From NCBI RefSeq assembly GCF_946479975.1, contig NZ_CAMLIX010000298.1, positions 1 through 5,035 of the forward strand: 5,035 nucleotides of DNA, in the 5' to 3' direction. This document shows, piece by piece, positions 1-5,035 of this stretch. The position numbers and the translations under genes were made by a program. Position 1 is the stretch's first letter. Each line of letters begins with the position of its first letter. The notes below the pieces were generated by a model, which was not told the DNA's origin, did no database searches, and saw only the letters and a program-made list of their open reading frames with translations. This DNA is from an uncultured Flavobacterium sp. GTDB lineage: Bacteria; Bacteroidota; Bacteroidia; Flavobacteriales; Flavobacteriaceae.

Positions 1-1
1 A

Positions 2-1072
2 AGTGCAAATCCAGATAAATTGGTTCGTAATACGCCAGGCGGTACTTCAAACACAGACGCTGACGGATTTTACAATTACAATGTTGGTGGAGAATATCAC
101 AATGGTTTCGAAAACAAATTATCGGGTTATTTCTCAGATAATTGGACTATTACAGATCGTTTCAGCTTAGCTTATGGGGTAAATTTAAGATATCATAAAT
201 TAAAAGGAGATTATTATCTATCACCAAGAACACCAGATTTAGTTTTTGATCCGAGTCAGAAAACGTATTTTGATAACAACTGGTTTCATATAGGAGGTTC
301 GATCAATGCAGTTTATAAAGTAACGAAAAGTGCTGGAATCCTTGCAGATTTTACATATACAGAAAAAAATGGTCAGTTAGAAAGTTATTCTGGAGCTGTA
401 GCGCCAAATAATGCAAAATCAAAAAGTCCATTGGCCGCATTTGGATTGTATTACAATCTGAAAAATTTAAGCATCGTTTCTCAGGCAACTTATTTAACTC
501 GAAATAATTACTTGGCGAGATTAAACTTGGTAAATCCTTCAGACGCAACACAGTCACAAGTAGCAACTGTTTTTTACGATATTCAGACTTTAGGCTGGAC
601 GACAGATATTGTTGCAACTCCGTTTAAAGGATTTAATCTTCATTATTTAATTACGTTTCAAGATCCAATTTATAAAAATTATGATTTTGCTGCTTTTGGA
701 AATAATTATTCTTATAACGATAAAAACGTTTTGGAAATCTCTAAAGTATTAATGGAAATTGATCCAAGTTATACCTACAAAAATTTCAAGGTTTGGGCGA
801 GTTTCCGTTATTTTAGTAAGCAATATGCCAACTTAACAAACGCTTTATATTTTGCGCCAAGATGGGAAACTTTTGGAGGAGTAAATTACAAAATCAACAA
901 ACATTTTGATATTGGGTTGACAGCTGTAAACTTCCTAAACCAAACTGGAGCAAAAGGAACAATCAACGGAGCAGAGTTAATTACAGATGCATCTGCTTAT
1001 TACGACCAGCTTTTGGTAGGATCTTACATTCGTCCTTTTACTTTAGAAGCTTCTCTTAATTTCAGATTCTAA
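2..1072 (+). CDS. TonB-dependent outer-membrane receptor, C-terminal beta-barrel part (5' end outside window)
   Basis: The reading frame is open from the first bases, so this is the last 356 codons of a longer protein; the TTG at base 20 is internal and not a start. The visible part is a run of alternating aromatic/hydrophobic and polar residues typical of outer-membrane beta-strands, separated by Asn/Asp/Gly/Tyr-rich loops. Near the start is a segment of the form GYFSDNWTITDRFSLAYGVN, characteristic of the barrel of TonB-dependent receptors. The protein ends in LEASLNFRF, a last strand with C-terminal Phe as used for recognition by the BAM machinery. Receptors of this family are usually about 750-1000 residues, so the signal peptide, any carboxypeptidase-like regulatory domain, TonB box and plug are missing from view. 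The role would be energy-dependent import of a ligand, probably an oligosaccharide or glycoside judging from the neighbouring hydrolases. No SusD gene follows, so it may not be a SusC. The family call is firm; the ligand is unknown. Confidence 0.88.
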   Translation, partial: SANPDKLVRNTPGGTSNTDADGFYNYNVGGEYHNGFENKLSGYFSDNWTITDRFSLAYGVNLRYHKLKGDYYLSPRTPDLVFDPSQKTYFDNNWFHIGGSINAVYKVTKSAGILADFTYTEKNGQLESYSGAVAPNNAKSKSPLAAFGLYYNLKNLSIVSQATYLTRNNYLARLNLVNPSDATQSQVATVFYDIQTLGWTTDIVATPFKGFNLHYLITFQDPIYKNYDFAAFGNNYSYNDKNVLEISKVLMEIDPSYTYKNFKVWASFRYFSKQYANLTNALYFAPRWETFGGVNYKINKHFDIGLTAVNFLNQTGAKGTINGAELITDASAYYDQLLVGSYIRPFTLEASLNFRF

Positions 1073-1084
1073 AATTTTATTTCG
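1070..1084 (+). promoter_or_regulatory. A-rich leader without Shine-Dalgarno in front of the first GH3 gene
   Basis: Only 12 bases separate the receptor stop codon (TAA, 1070-1072) from the ATG at 1085, and the two genes share a frame, so the start cannot lie further upstream. There is no GGAGG-like sequence. The TAA itself begins a TAAAA at positions -15 to -11 from the start, and -6 is A. This fits the Shine-Dalgarno-independent, A-rich initiation regions reported for Flavobacterium. The tight spacing suggests co-transcription, possibly with translational coupling to the receptor. Confidence 0.45.
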
Positions 1085-3397
1085 ATGAAAAAAATAATGA
1101 TAACTGCCGGTTTTGCTTTTTTTCTGAGCGTTACTTTGCAGGCACAGCAAGCCAATTTTACAATTGTAAAAAATAATAAAGGTGCAGATTTGGGATATTC
1201 TCCCGAATCTGGCATCCAAATTTTGACGGTAAATAGCAAAAAATTCAAGGATTTAAACAAAAATGGAAAGCTGGATAAATATGAAGATTGGCGCCTTTCG
1301 GCAGATGAACGTGCTAAAGATTTAGCCTCAAAAATGTCGGTTGAACAAATTGCAGGTTTAATGCTTTACAGTCGTCATCAAGCTTTGCCAGCGCCAGTTG
1401 ACGGTTACAGAGCGGGTCATTATAATGGAAAATTATATCCAGAAAGTGGTGCAAAACCTTGGCAGTTGACAGACGAACAAAAAGCTTTTTTGAAAGAAGA
1501 TAATCTGCGTCATGTTTTAATTACAAGTGTAGAAACTCCAGAAGTTGCTGCTTTGTGGAACAACCAAATGCAGGCTTTTGTTGAAGGAATAGGATTGGGA
1601 ATTCCAAGTAATACGAGTACAGATCCGCGTCATACGGCAAACGTAACTTCTGAATTTAACGCAGGAGCGGGAGGAACAATCTCGATGTGGCCTGATGGTT
1701 TAGGAATGGCTTCAACTTTTGATCCGAAAATTGTGGAGCAGTTTGGACAAATTGCGGCAAAAGAATATCGTGCTTTAGGAATTGCGACGGCTTTGTCTCC
1801 GCAGATCGATTTAGGTTCTGAGCCAAGATGGTATAGAATTTCAATGACTTTCGGCGAAAGCCCAGCTTTAACCAGAGATATGGGTAGAGCATACATTGAT
1901 GGTTTTCAAACTTCATACGGAAAAGACGAAATCAAAGACGGCTGGGGATACAAAAGTGTAAATGCAATGGTAAAACACTGGCCAAGCGGTGGAGCCGAAG
2001 AAGGCGGACGCGACGGACATTGGGCGTATGGAAAATTTGCGGTTTATCCTGGAAATAATTTACAGCAGCACATTGATCCATTTATTAATGGCGCTTTCAA
2101 ATTAAAAGGAAAAACGAGCAAAGCTTCGGCGGTAATGCCTTATTACACAATTACTTTTGATCAGGATAAAAAATACAACGAAAATGTAGCCAACGGTTAC
2201 AGTAAATATATTATTACCGATTTATTAAGAGACAAATACGGTTACGACGGCGTGGTTTGCACAGATTGGTTAGTAACTGGAGAAGAAGGAAAAACGCCGA
2301 ACATTTTCGCAGGAAAACCGTGGGGTGTAGAAAATCTTTCTATTGACGAAAGACATTACAAAGCCATTGTTGCCGGAGTAGATCAATTTGGTGGAAATAA
2401 TGATAAAAAACCTGTTTTAGCTGCTTACGAAATGGGAGTTAAAGAATTTGGTGAACCTTTTATGAGAGCCAGATTTGAAAGATCAGCAGTGCGTTTATTG
2501 AAAAACATTTTCAGAGTTGGACTTTTCGAAAATCCGTATTTGAATGTTGAAGAAACAAAAGCAATTGTGGGAAGTCCTGAATTTATGAAAGCAGGTTATG
2601 ACGCACAATTGAAATCGGTGGTATTATTGAAAAACAAATCATCTGTTTTACCTTTAAAGGATAAGAAAACGGTTTTTATTCCGAAGATTTATACCGCTTC
2701 AACCAAAGATTGGTGGGGAGTTGCTAGTCAGCCGAAACTGGAATATCCTGTTAATTTAGAATTGGTTAAGAAATATTACAATGTTACAGAAGATCCTTCA
2801 AAAGCAGATTTTGCCATTGTATTTGTAACAAGTCCGCAAAGTTTAGAAGGCGGTTATGATTTGAAAGACAGGCAAAACGGAAGCAACGGTTATGTGCCAA
2901 TTTCGCTTCAATACGGAACGTACACCGCAACAGAAGCTAGAACAAAAAGTATTGCGGCTGGCGATCAGGTTATTGATCCAACAATCAAAGACAGAACATA
3001 CAAAAACAAAACGGTTACTGCCGCCAACACTATGGATTTGAGAACAATTCTCGATACCAAAGATATGATGAACGGAAAACCAGTTATTGTTTCGGTTACG
3101 GCAAACAAACCAATGATTTTTAATGAGTTTGAAAAGCAGGTAGACGGAATTGTTTTGAATTTCGGAGTTTCTTCTCAAGCGGTTTTAGATATTATTTCAG
3201 GTAAAACAGAACCTTCAGGATTACTTCCAGTTCAAATGCCAGCGAATATGGAAACGGTTGAAAAACAATTTGAAGACGTTCCTTTTGATATGATTTCACA
3301 TAAAGACAGCGAAGGAAATGTGTATGATTTTGCTTTTGGTTTGAATTGGAAAGGTGTTATAAAGGATGGTAGAACTGAGGCTTATAAGAAGAAGTAA
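1085..3397 (+). CDS. secreted glycoside hydrolase family 3 protein (beta-glucosidase-like), 770 aa
   Basis: GH3 enzymes are retaining exo-hydrolases that remove terminal beta-linked sugars, most often glucose or xylose. Residues 1-20 form a signal peptide (KK, hydrophobic core, cleavage likely after LQA before QQ), so the protein is exported. Residues 56-67 match a 12-residue EF-hand loop (D-x-N-x-N-G-x-L-D-x-x-E), a possible calcium site. The GH3 N-terminal barrel follows: GIPSNTSTDPRH (173-184), a WPDGLGMAS motif (202-210), ALSPQIDLGSEPRW (236-249) and TFGES (255-259). KHWPSGG (297-303) stands where other GH3s have KHFPGHG. VVCTDW (390-395) carries the expected nucleophile Asp394. The C-terminal sandwich domain begins near SVVLLKN (511-517) and ends with YDFAFGLNW (747-755). 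The acid/base residue cannot be assigned by eye. The protein stops soon after that motif, so there is no C-terminal fibronectin-III-like domain. It sits 12 bases after the receptor and is probably co-transcribed with it. Family is certain; substrate is not. Confidence 0.95.
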   Translation: MKKIMITAGFAFFLSVTLQAQQANFTIVKNNKGADLGYSPESGIQILTVNSKKFKDLNKNGKLDKYEDWRLSADERAKDLASKMSVEQIAGLMLYSRHQALPAPVDGYRAGHYNGKLYPESGAKPWQLTDEQKAFLKEDNLRHVLITSVETPEVAALWNNQMQAFVEGIGLGIPSNTSTDPRHTANVTSEFNAGAGGTISMWPDGLGMASTFDPKIVEQFGQIAAKEYRALGIATALSPQIDLGSEPRWYRISMTFGESPALTRDMGRAYIDGFQTSYGKDEIKDGWGYKSVNAMVKHWPSGGAEEGGRDGHWAYGKFAVYPGNNLQQHIDPFINGAFKLKGKTSKASAVMPYYTITFDQDKKYNENVANGYSKYIITDLLRDKYGYDGVVCTDWLVTGEEGKTPNIFAGKPWGVENLSIDERHYKAIVAGVDQFGGNNDKKPVLAAYEMGVKEFGEPFMRARFERSAVRLLKNIFRVGLFENPYLNVEETKAIVGSPEFMKAGYDAQLKSVVLLKNKSSVLPLKDKKTVFIPKIYTASTKDWWGVASQPKLEYPVNLELVKKYYNVTEDPSKADFAIVFVTSPQSLEGGYDLKDRQNGSNGYVPISLQYGTYTATEARTKSIAAGDQVIDPTIKDRTYKNKTVTAANTMDLRTILDTKDMMNGKPVIVSVTANKPMIFNEFEKQVDGIVLNFGVSSQAVLDIISGKTEPSGLLPVQMPANMETVEKQFEDVPFDMISHKDSEGNVYDFAFGLNWKGVIKDGRTEAYKKK

Positions 3398-3420
3398 TTT
3401 TTGTTTGTAAAGATTTTTTA

Positions 3421-3460
3421 ACCGCAAAGTTCGCAAAGATTTACGCAAAGGTTCGCAAAG
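3421..3460 (+). repeat. left block of four GCAAAG units, inverted partner at 3608-3634
   Basis: GCAAAG occurs at 3424-3429, 3433-3438, 3445-3450 and 3455-3460, at spacings of 9, 12 and 10 bases. CGCAAAGTTTT (3454-3464) is perfectly complementary to AAAACTTTGCG (3608-3618), and CGCAAAGG (3444-3451) to CCTTTGCG (3627-3634). I recall similar AACCGCAAAG/CTTTGCG strings as common intergenic repeats in Flavobacterium and relatives; that is from memory and not checked. Confidence 0.8.
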
Positions 3461-3474
3461 TTTTTTCCTCATTT

Positions 3475-3579
3475 TTTGTCATTTCGACGGAGGAGAAATC
3501 ACACGCGGGATTCAACACAGTATTGCAAGTCCTTTGAGGAGTTTCTAGTGTGATTTCTCCCTTCGGTCGAAATGACAAA
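3475..3579. repeat. large imperfect palindromic element (stem-loop, interspersed-repeat or MITE-like)
   Basis: The left arm (3475-3504) and right arm (3548-3579) are inverted copies. TTTGTCATTTCGAC (3475-3488) pairs exactly with 3566-3579, and GAGAAATCACAC (3493-3504) pairs exactly with 3548-3559. Between these matched blocks lie unpaired GGAG on the left and CCTTCG on the right, giving an internal bulge. The 43-base loop contains a smaller hairpin, AAGTCCT (3527-3533) and AGGAGTT (3537-3543) around TTG, with one G-G mismatch. No transposase is encoded. Placed after the GH3 stop it could end transcription from either side, but no clean terminal T-run follows the stem on the + strand. Its GTCATTTCGA arm resembles a dispersed intergenic repeat I recall from Flavobacteriaceae; the copy number was not checked. 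Confidence 0.85.
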
Positions 3580-3607
3580 CTGAACGTTGAAAAGAAAACT
3601 TTTAAAT

Positions 3608-3640
3608 AAAACTTTGCGTCTTAGCGCCTTTGCGAGAACC
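3608..3640 (-). repeat. right block of inverted GCAAAG-type units
   Basis: CTTTGC occurs at 3612-3617 and 3628-3633, with a degenerate CTTAGC at 3620-3625 between them. These are the reverse complement of the GCAAAG units at 3424-3460 and enclose the central palindrome, so the gap has an outer and an inner layer of inverted symmetry. Confidence 0.75.
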
Positions 3641-3643
3641 ATA

Positions 3644-3661
3644 AAATCAGCCAAATCAGCC
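3644..3661 (+). repeat. tandem AAATCAGCC direct repeat (2 copies)
   Basis: AAATCAGCC is present twice head to tail (3644-3652 and 3653-3661) and is followed by a partial AAAATC. The pair lies 40 bases upstream of the esterase start. It could be replication slippage, part of the neighbouring repeat family, or a binding site; nothing in the sequence decides between these. Confidence 0.6.
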
Positions 3662-3686
3662 AAAATCTCAATAAATCTGCGTGAAA

Positions 3687-3701
3687 TAAAACAACAACAC
3701 T
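3687..3701 (+). promoter_or_regulatory. A-rich leader without Shine-Dalgarno in front of the esterase gene
   Basis: An in-frame TAA at 3687-3689 lies five codons upstream of the ATG at 3702, so this ATG is the first possible start, and it begins directly with a good signal peptide. TAAAA occupies -15 to -11, and A is present at -3 and -6. No purine-rich GGAGG-type site is present. Confidence 0.45.
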
Positions 3702-4589
3702 ATGAAAAATAAATTAAAATTACTACTAGCCTTTTTTATGTTTTTAAGCATTTCTGCAAATGCACAAGAAACAATAAAATTATACGAAGGAAAAGCGCCA
3801 GGATCTGAAAACTGGACACAGAAAGAAGCCGAAATGTATTCGGATCTTTTTAAAACAGAAGTCGTTTACAATGTAACCGATCCAAGTTTATTGGTTTATC
3901 AAGTTCCAAAGGGAGTTAAAAATACTGGAACGGCAATTGTAATTGCGCCAGGCGGTGGATTTCAAAGTTTATCCATCAATAGAGAAGGAAAAGAATTAGC
4001 GGAAATTTTAAGCAAAAAAGGAATTACAGCTTTTGTTTTAAAATACCGTCTGAATAAAACCGAAACCAACGATCCTGCAAGGGAAATGATGGACAAATTA
4101 AAAGACAGGGCGGCTTTTGAAAAAAACTCGCTTGCAACCATTCAACTGGCAGCTCAAGACGGAAAAAACGCCTTGAATTATGTTAGAAACAATGCTTCAA
4201 AATACGGCATAGATACTAAAAAAGTGGGGATTATTGGTTTCTCTGCCGGAAGCACTGTTGCAATGGAAACGGTTTTGGACAACAAAACAACACAGCTTCC
4301 AGATTTTGTAGCCAATATTTACGGCGGACCAAGACCAGAACTACTAAGCGTTAAAGCACCAGAAAAAAAGATTCCAATGTTTGTTTGCGCAGCCAGCGAC
4401 GATCAGTTGAAATTGGCTCCAAGAAGTATTCAAATGTATAACAAATGGCTGGAGGCGGGACAAAGTGTCGAATTACACATGTATTCAAAAGGCGGTCACG
4501 GATTCGGAACTGGAAAACAAAATTTACCAGTCGATTCTTGGGAAACGCGTTTTGAAGAATGGCTGACACTTCAAGGATTTTTAAATTAA
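3702..4589 (+). CDS. secreted alpha/beta-hydrolase, probable carbohydrate (acetyl-xylan-type) esterase, 295 aa
   Basis: Residues 1-21 are a signal peptide (KNKLK, hydrophobic core, cleavage after ANA before QET). The rest is a single alpha/beta-hydrolase domain of the esterase/lipase type. APGGGF (82-87) is the oxyanion-hole loop, with Pro where many esterases have His in HGGG. GFSAG (179-183) is the nucleophile elbow with Ser181. ASDD (231-234) supplies the acid, most likely Asp234, and GGHGFG (264-269) supplies His266. The end, W280 then FEEWL and QGFL, is typical of small secreted Bacteroidota esterases often annotated as acetyl-xylan esterase or alpha/beta-hydrolase. The expected reaction is removal of acetyl or other acyl groups from a sugar or glycan outside the cytoplasm, exposing it to the GH3 enzymes encoded on both sides. 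It is 24 bases from the next GH3 gene and probably co-transcribed with it. The fold and triad are clear. The substrate is inferred from neighbours, and a lipase or aryl-ester role is not excluded. Confidence 0.88.
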   Translation: MKNKLKLLLAFFMFLSISANAQETIKLYEGKAPGSENWTQKEAEMYSDLFKTEVVYNVTDPSLLVYQVPKGVKNTGTAIVIAPGGGFQSLSINREGKELAEILSKKGITAFVLKYRLNKTETNDPAREMMDKLKDRAAFEKNSLATIQLAAQDGKNALNYVRNNASKYGIDTKKVGIIGFSAGSTVAMETVLDNKTTQLPDFVANIYGGPRPELLSVKAPEKKIPMFVCAASDDQLKLAPRSIQMYNKWLEAGQSVELHMYSKGGHGFGTGKQNLPVDSWETRFEEWLTLQGFLN

Positions 4590-4598
4590 GAAACCACT

Positions 4599-4613
4599 TA
4601 AAAACTATATAGT
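4599..4613 (+). promoter_or_regulatory. A-rich leader without Shine-Dalgarno in front of the second GH3 gene
   Basis: The gap between the esterase stop and the ATG at 4614 is 24 bases and holds no promoter-like pair. An in-frame TAA at 4599-4601 bars any earlier start. TAAAA is again at -15 to -11, with A at -3. The short gap suggests one transcript with the esterase. Confidence 0.45.
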
Positions 4614-5035
4614 ATGAAACATACAGTTACAAAAACAGTGAGAGTAACACTTTTGACAGCGCTTGTAATTTCGAGCTTGTCTTTTAATAAGTTACCAAAA
4701 AACGAAAAAGATCCTGTAATTACAATCAACGGATTTAGTTTTGTTGATTCGAATAAAAACGGAAAATTAGATCTGTGGGAAGATACACGTCTTTCTGTAA
4801 ATCAGAGAATTGATGCGATCATCAAAGAAATGACCAATGCAGAAAAAGTAGAATTATTGATTGGAACTGGAATGCCTGGAATTGAGGTTTTAACAGGTCC
4901 CGTTGGAGATTCTAAGCAAGGTTTAGTTCCAGGAGCAGCAGGAGGAACCGCGGCTTTTGAAAGATTCGGAATTCCTGCAACGGTTGTAGCTGATGGTCCT
5001 GCAGGTTTGAGAATTGCGCCAACAAGAGAAAATGA
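4614..5035 (+). CDS. glycoside hydrolase family 3 beta-glucosidase, N-terminal part (3' end outside window)
   Basis: The frame runs 140 codons from ATG 4614 to the window edge without a stop. The N-terminus has basic residues (K2, K7, R10) and a hydrophobic stretch at about 11-24. This suggests export, but no clear A-x-A cleavage site or lipobox Cys is seen, so signal-peptide type and cleavage are open. Residues 45-56 form a perfect EF-hand-like loop (D-S-N-K-N-G-K-L-D-L-W-E), nearly the same as in the other GH3 of this window. GH3 barrel landmarks follow: a helix of the form MTNAEKVELLIGTG (73-86), GAAGGTAAFERFGIP (107-121), and ADGPAGLRI (126-134), whose Asp127 lies in the sugar-binding subsite in GH3 beta-glucosidases. 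This DGPxGxR type is the BglX-like lineage, unlike the first GH3, so the two are not recent duplicates. The nucleophile region and C-terminal domains lie beyond the window. Likely role: hydrolysis of terminal beta-glucosyl or related residues. Confidence 0.9.
   Translation, partial: MKHTVTKTVRVTLLTALVISSLSFNKLPKNEKDPVITINGFSFVDSNKNGKLDLWEDTRLSVNQRIDAIIKEMTNAEKVELLIGTGMPGIEVLTGPVGDSKQGLVPGAAGGTAAFERFGIPATVVADGPAGLRIAPTREN

Larger units (their letters stand above)
3398..3701. other. 304-base non-coding gap filled with nested repeats
   Basis: No credible coding sequence is seen on either strand. From left to right it holds: a T-rich stretch after the GH3 stop; four GCAAAG units (3424-3460); a large imperfect palindrome (3475-3579); an AT-rich spacer; two exact and one degenerate CTTTGC units in the opposite orientation (3612-3633); a tandem AAATCAGCC pair (3644-3661); and an A-rich leader to the esterase start at 3702. 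As RNA, the left and right halves can pair over much of 3444-3634. It likely separates two transcription units. No confident promoter is visible: the best Bacteroidota-like candidate (GTTG at 3586-3589, 19 bases, AAACTTTG at 3609-3616) deviates from TAnnTTTG and lies inside the repeat. Confidence 0.8.

Noticed and set aside
20..22. TTG as a start codon for the first reading frame
   Set aside because: The frame is open to the window edge and encodes only the barrel end of a TonB-dependent receptor, so the true start is outside.
2843..3178. 111-codon minus-strand open frame inside the first GH3 gene
   Set aside because: It lies wholly opposite a well-conserved GH3 domain, is Asn/Ser/Cys-rich low-complexity-like, and has no recognisable motif; it is an antisense shadow. 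The other minus-strand frames (351-617, 1069-1260, 1630-1916, 4351-4569) fail for the same reason.
3475..3579. Classical rho-independent terminator
   Set aside because: The stem is bulged with a 43-base loop, and no uninterrupted T-run follows on the + strand; a terminating effect is possible but the form is that of a dispersed repeat.
3586..3616. Possible Bacteroidota promoter (GTTG, 19-base spacer, AAACTTTG) upstream of the esterase
   Set aside because: The -7 box lacks the T of TAnnTTTG, the -33 box is partial, and both fall inside repeat sequence whose TTTG comes from the CTTTGC unit; too weak to annotate.
3421..3661. CRISPR array
   Set aside because: Repeats are only 6-9 bases, closely spaced and partly inverted, with no uniform spacers and no cas genes.
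1..5035. A wholly new defence, mobile or biosynthetic system
   Set aside because: Every coding sequence belongs to a familiar carbohydrate-use family; no nuclease, transposase, integrase, toxin or unknown protein is present. The unusual material is limited to the repeat gap and motif variants.

Overview
The window looks like chromosomal DNA from a member of Bacteroidota, most likely Flavobacteriaceae and plausibly Flavobacterium. The base composition is AT-rich. The secreted proteins carry short Lys-rich, Ala-Gln-cleaved signal peptides. The starts lack Shine-Dalgarno sequences and have A-rich leaders. The one long intergenic gap contains interspersed repeats of a kind I recall from Flavobacterium genomes. 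This assignment is inferred from sequence style and was not searched.

Layout, all on the + strand: (1) bases 2-1072 hold the C-terminal barrel of a TonB-dependent outer-membrane receptor whose plug and start lie outside the window. (2) Bases 1085-3397 hold a complete secreted family GH3 glycoside hydrolase, only 12 bases after the receptor. (3) Bases 3398-3701 are a 304-base non-coding gap filled with nested repeats: a large imperfect palindrome flanked by inverted blocks of GCAAAG-type units, then a short direct repeat. (4) Bases 3702-4589 hold a complete secreted alpha/beta-hydrolase with an intact Ser-Asp-His triad, probably a carbohydrate esterase. (5) From 4614 to the window edge is the N-terminus of a second GH3 enzyme of a different lineage, 24 bases after the esterase.

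Together this reads as part of a glycan or glucoside utilisation locus. Secreted GH3 enzymes would release terminal sugars, the esterase would remove acyl groups that block them, and the TonB receptor would import product or substrate across the outer membrane. No SusD-like gene follows the receptor, so the visible part is not a classical SusC/SusD pair. The substrate cannot be read from this window. The repeat-filled gap probably divides the locus into two transcription units (receptor-GH3 and esterase-GH3), but this is inference.

I found no CRISPR array, RNA gene, transposase, integrase or clearly novel defence-type system. The items most worth a second look are the nested repeat element, the matching EF-hand-like calcium loop at the N-terminus of two otherwise different GH3 proteins, and the divergent active-site motifs of the first GH3.
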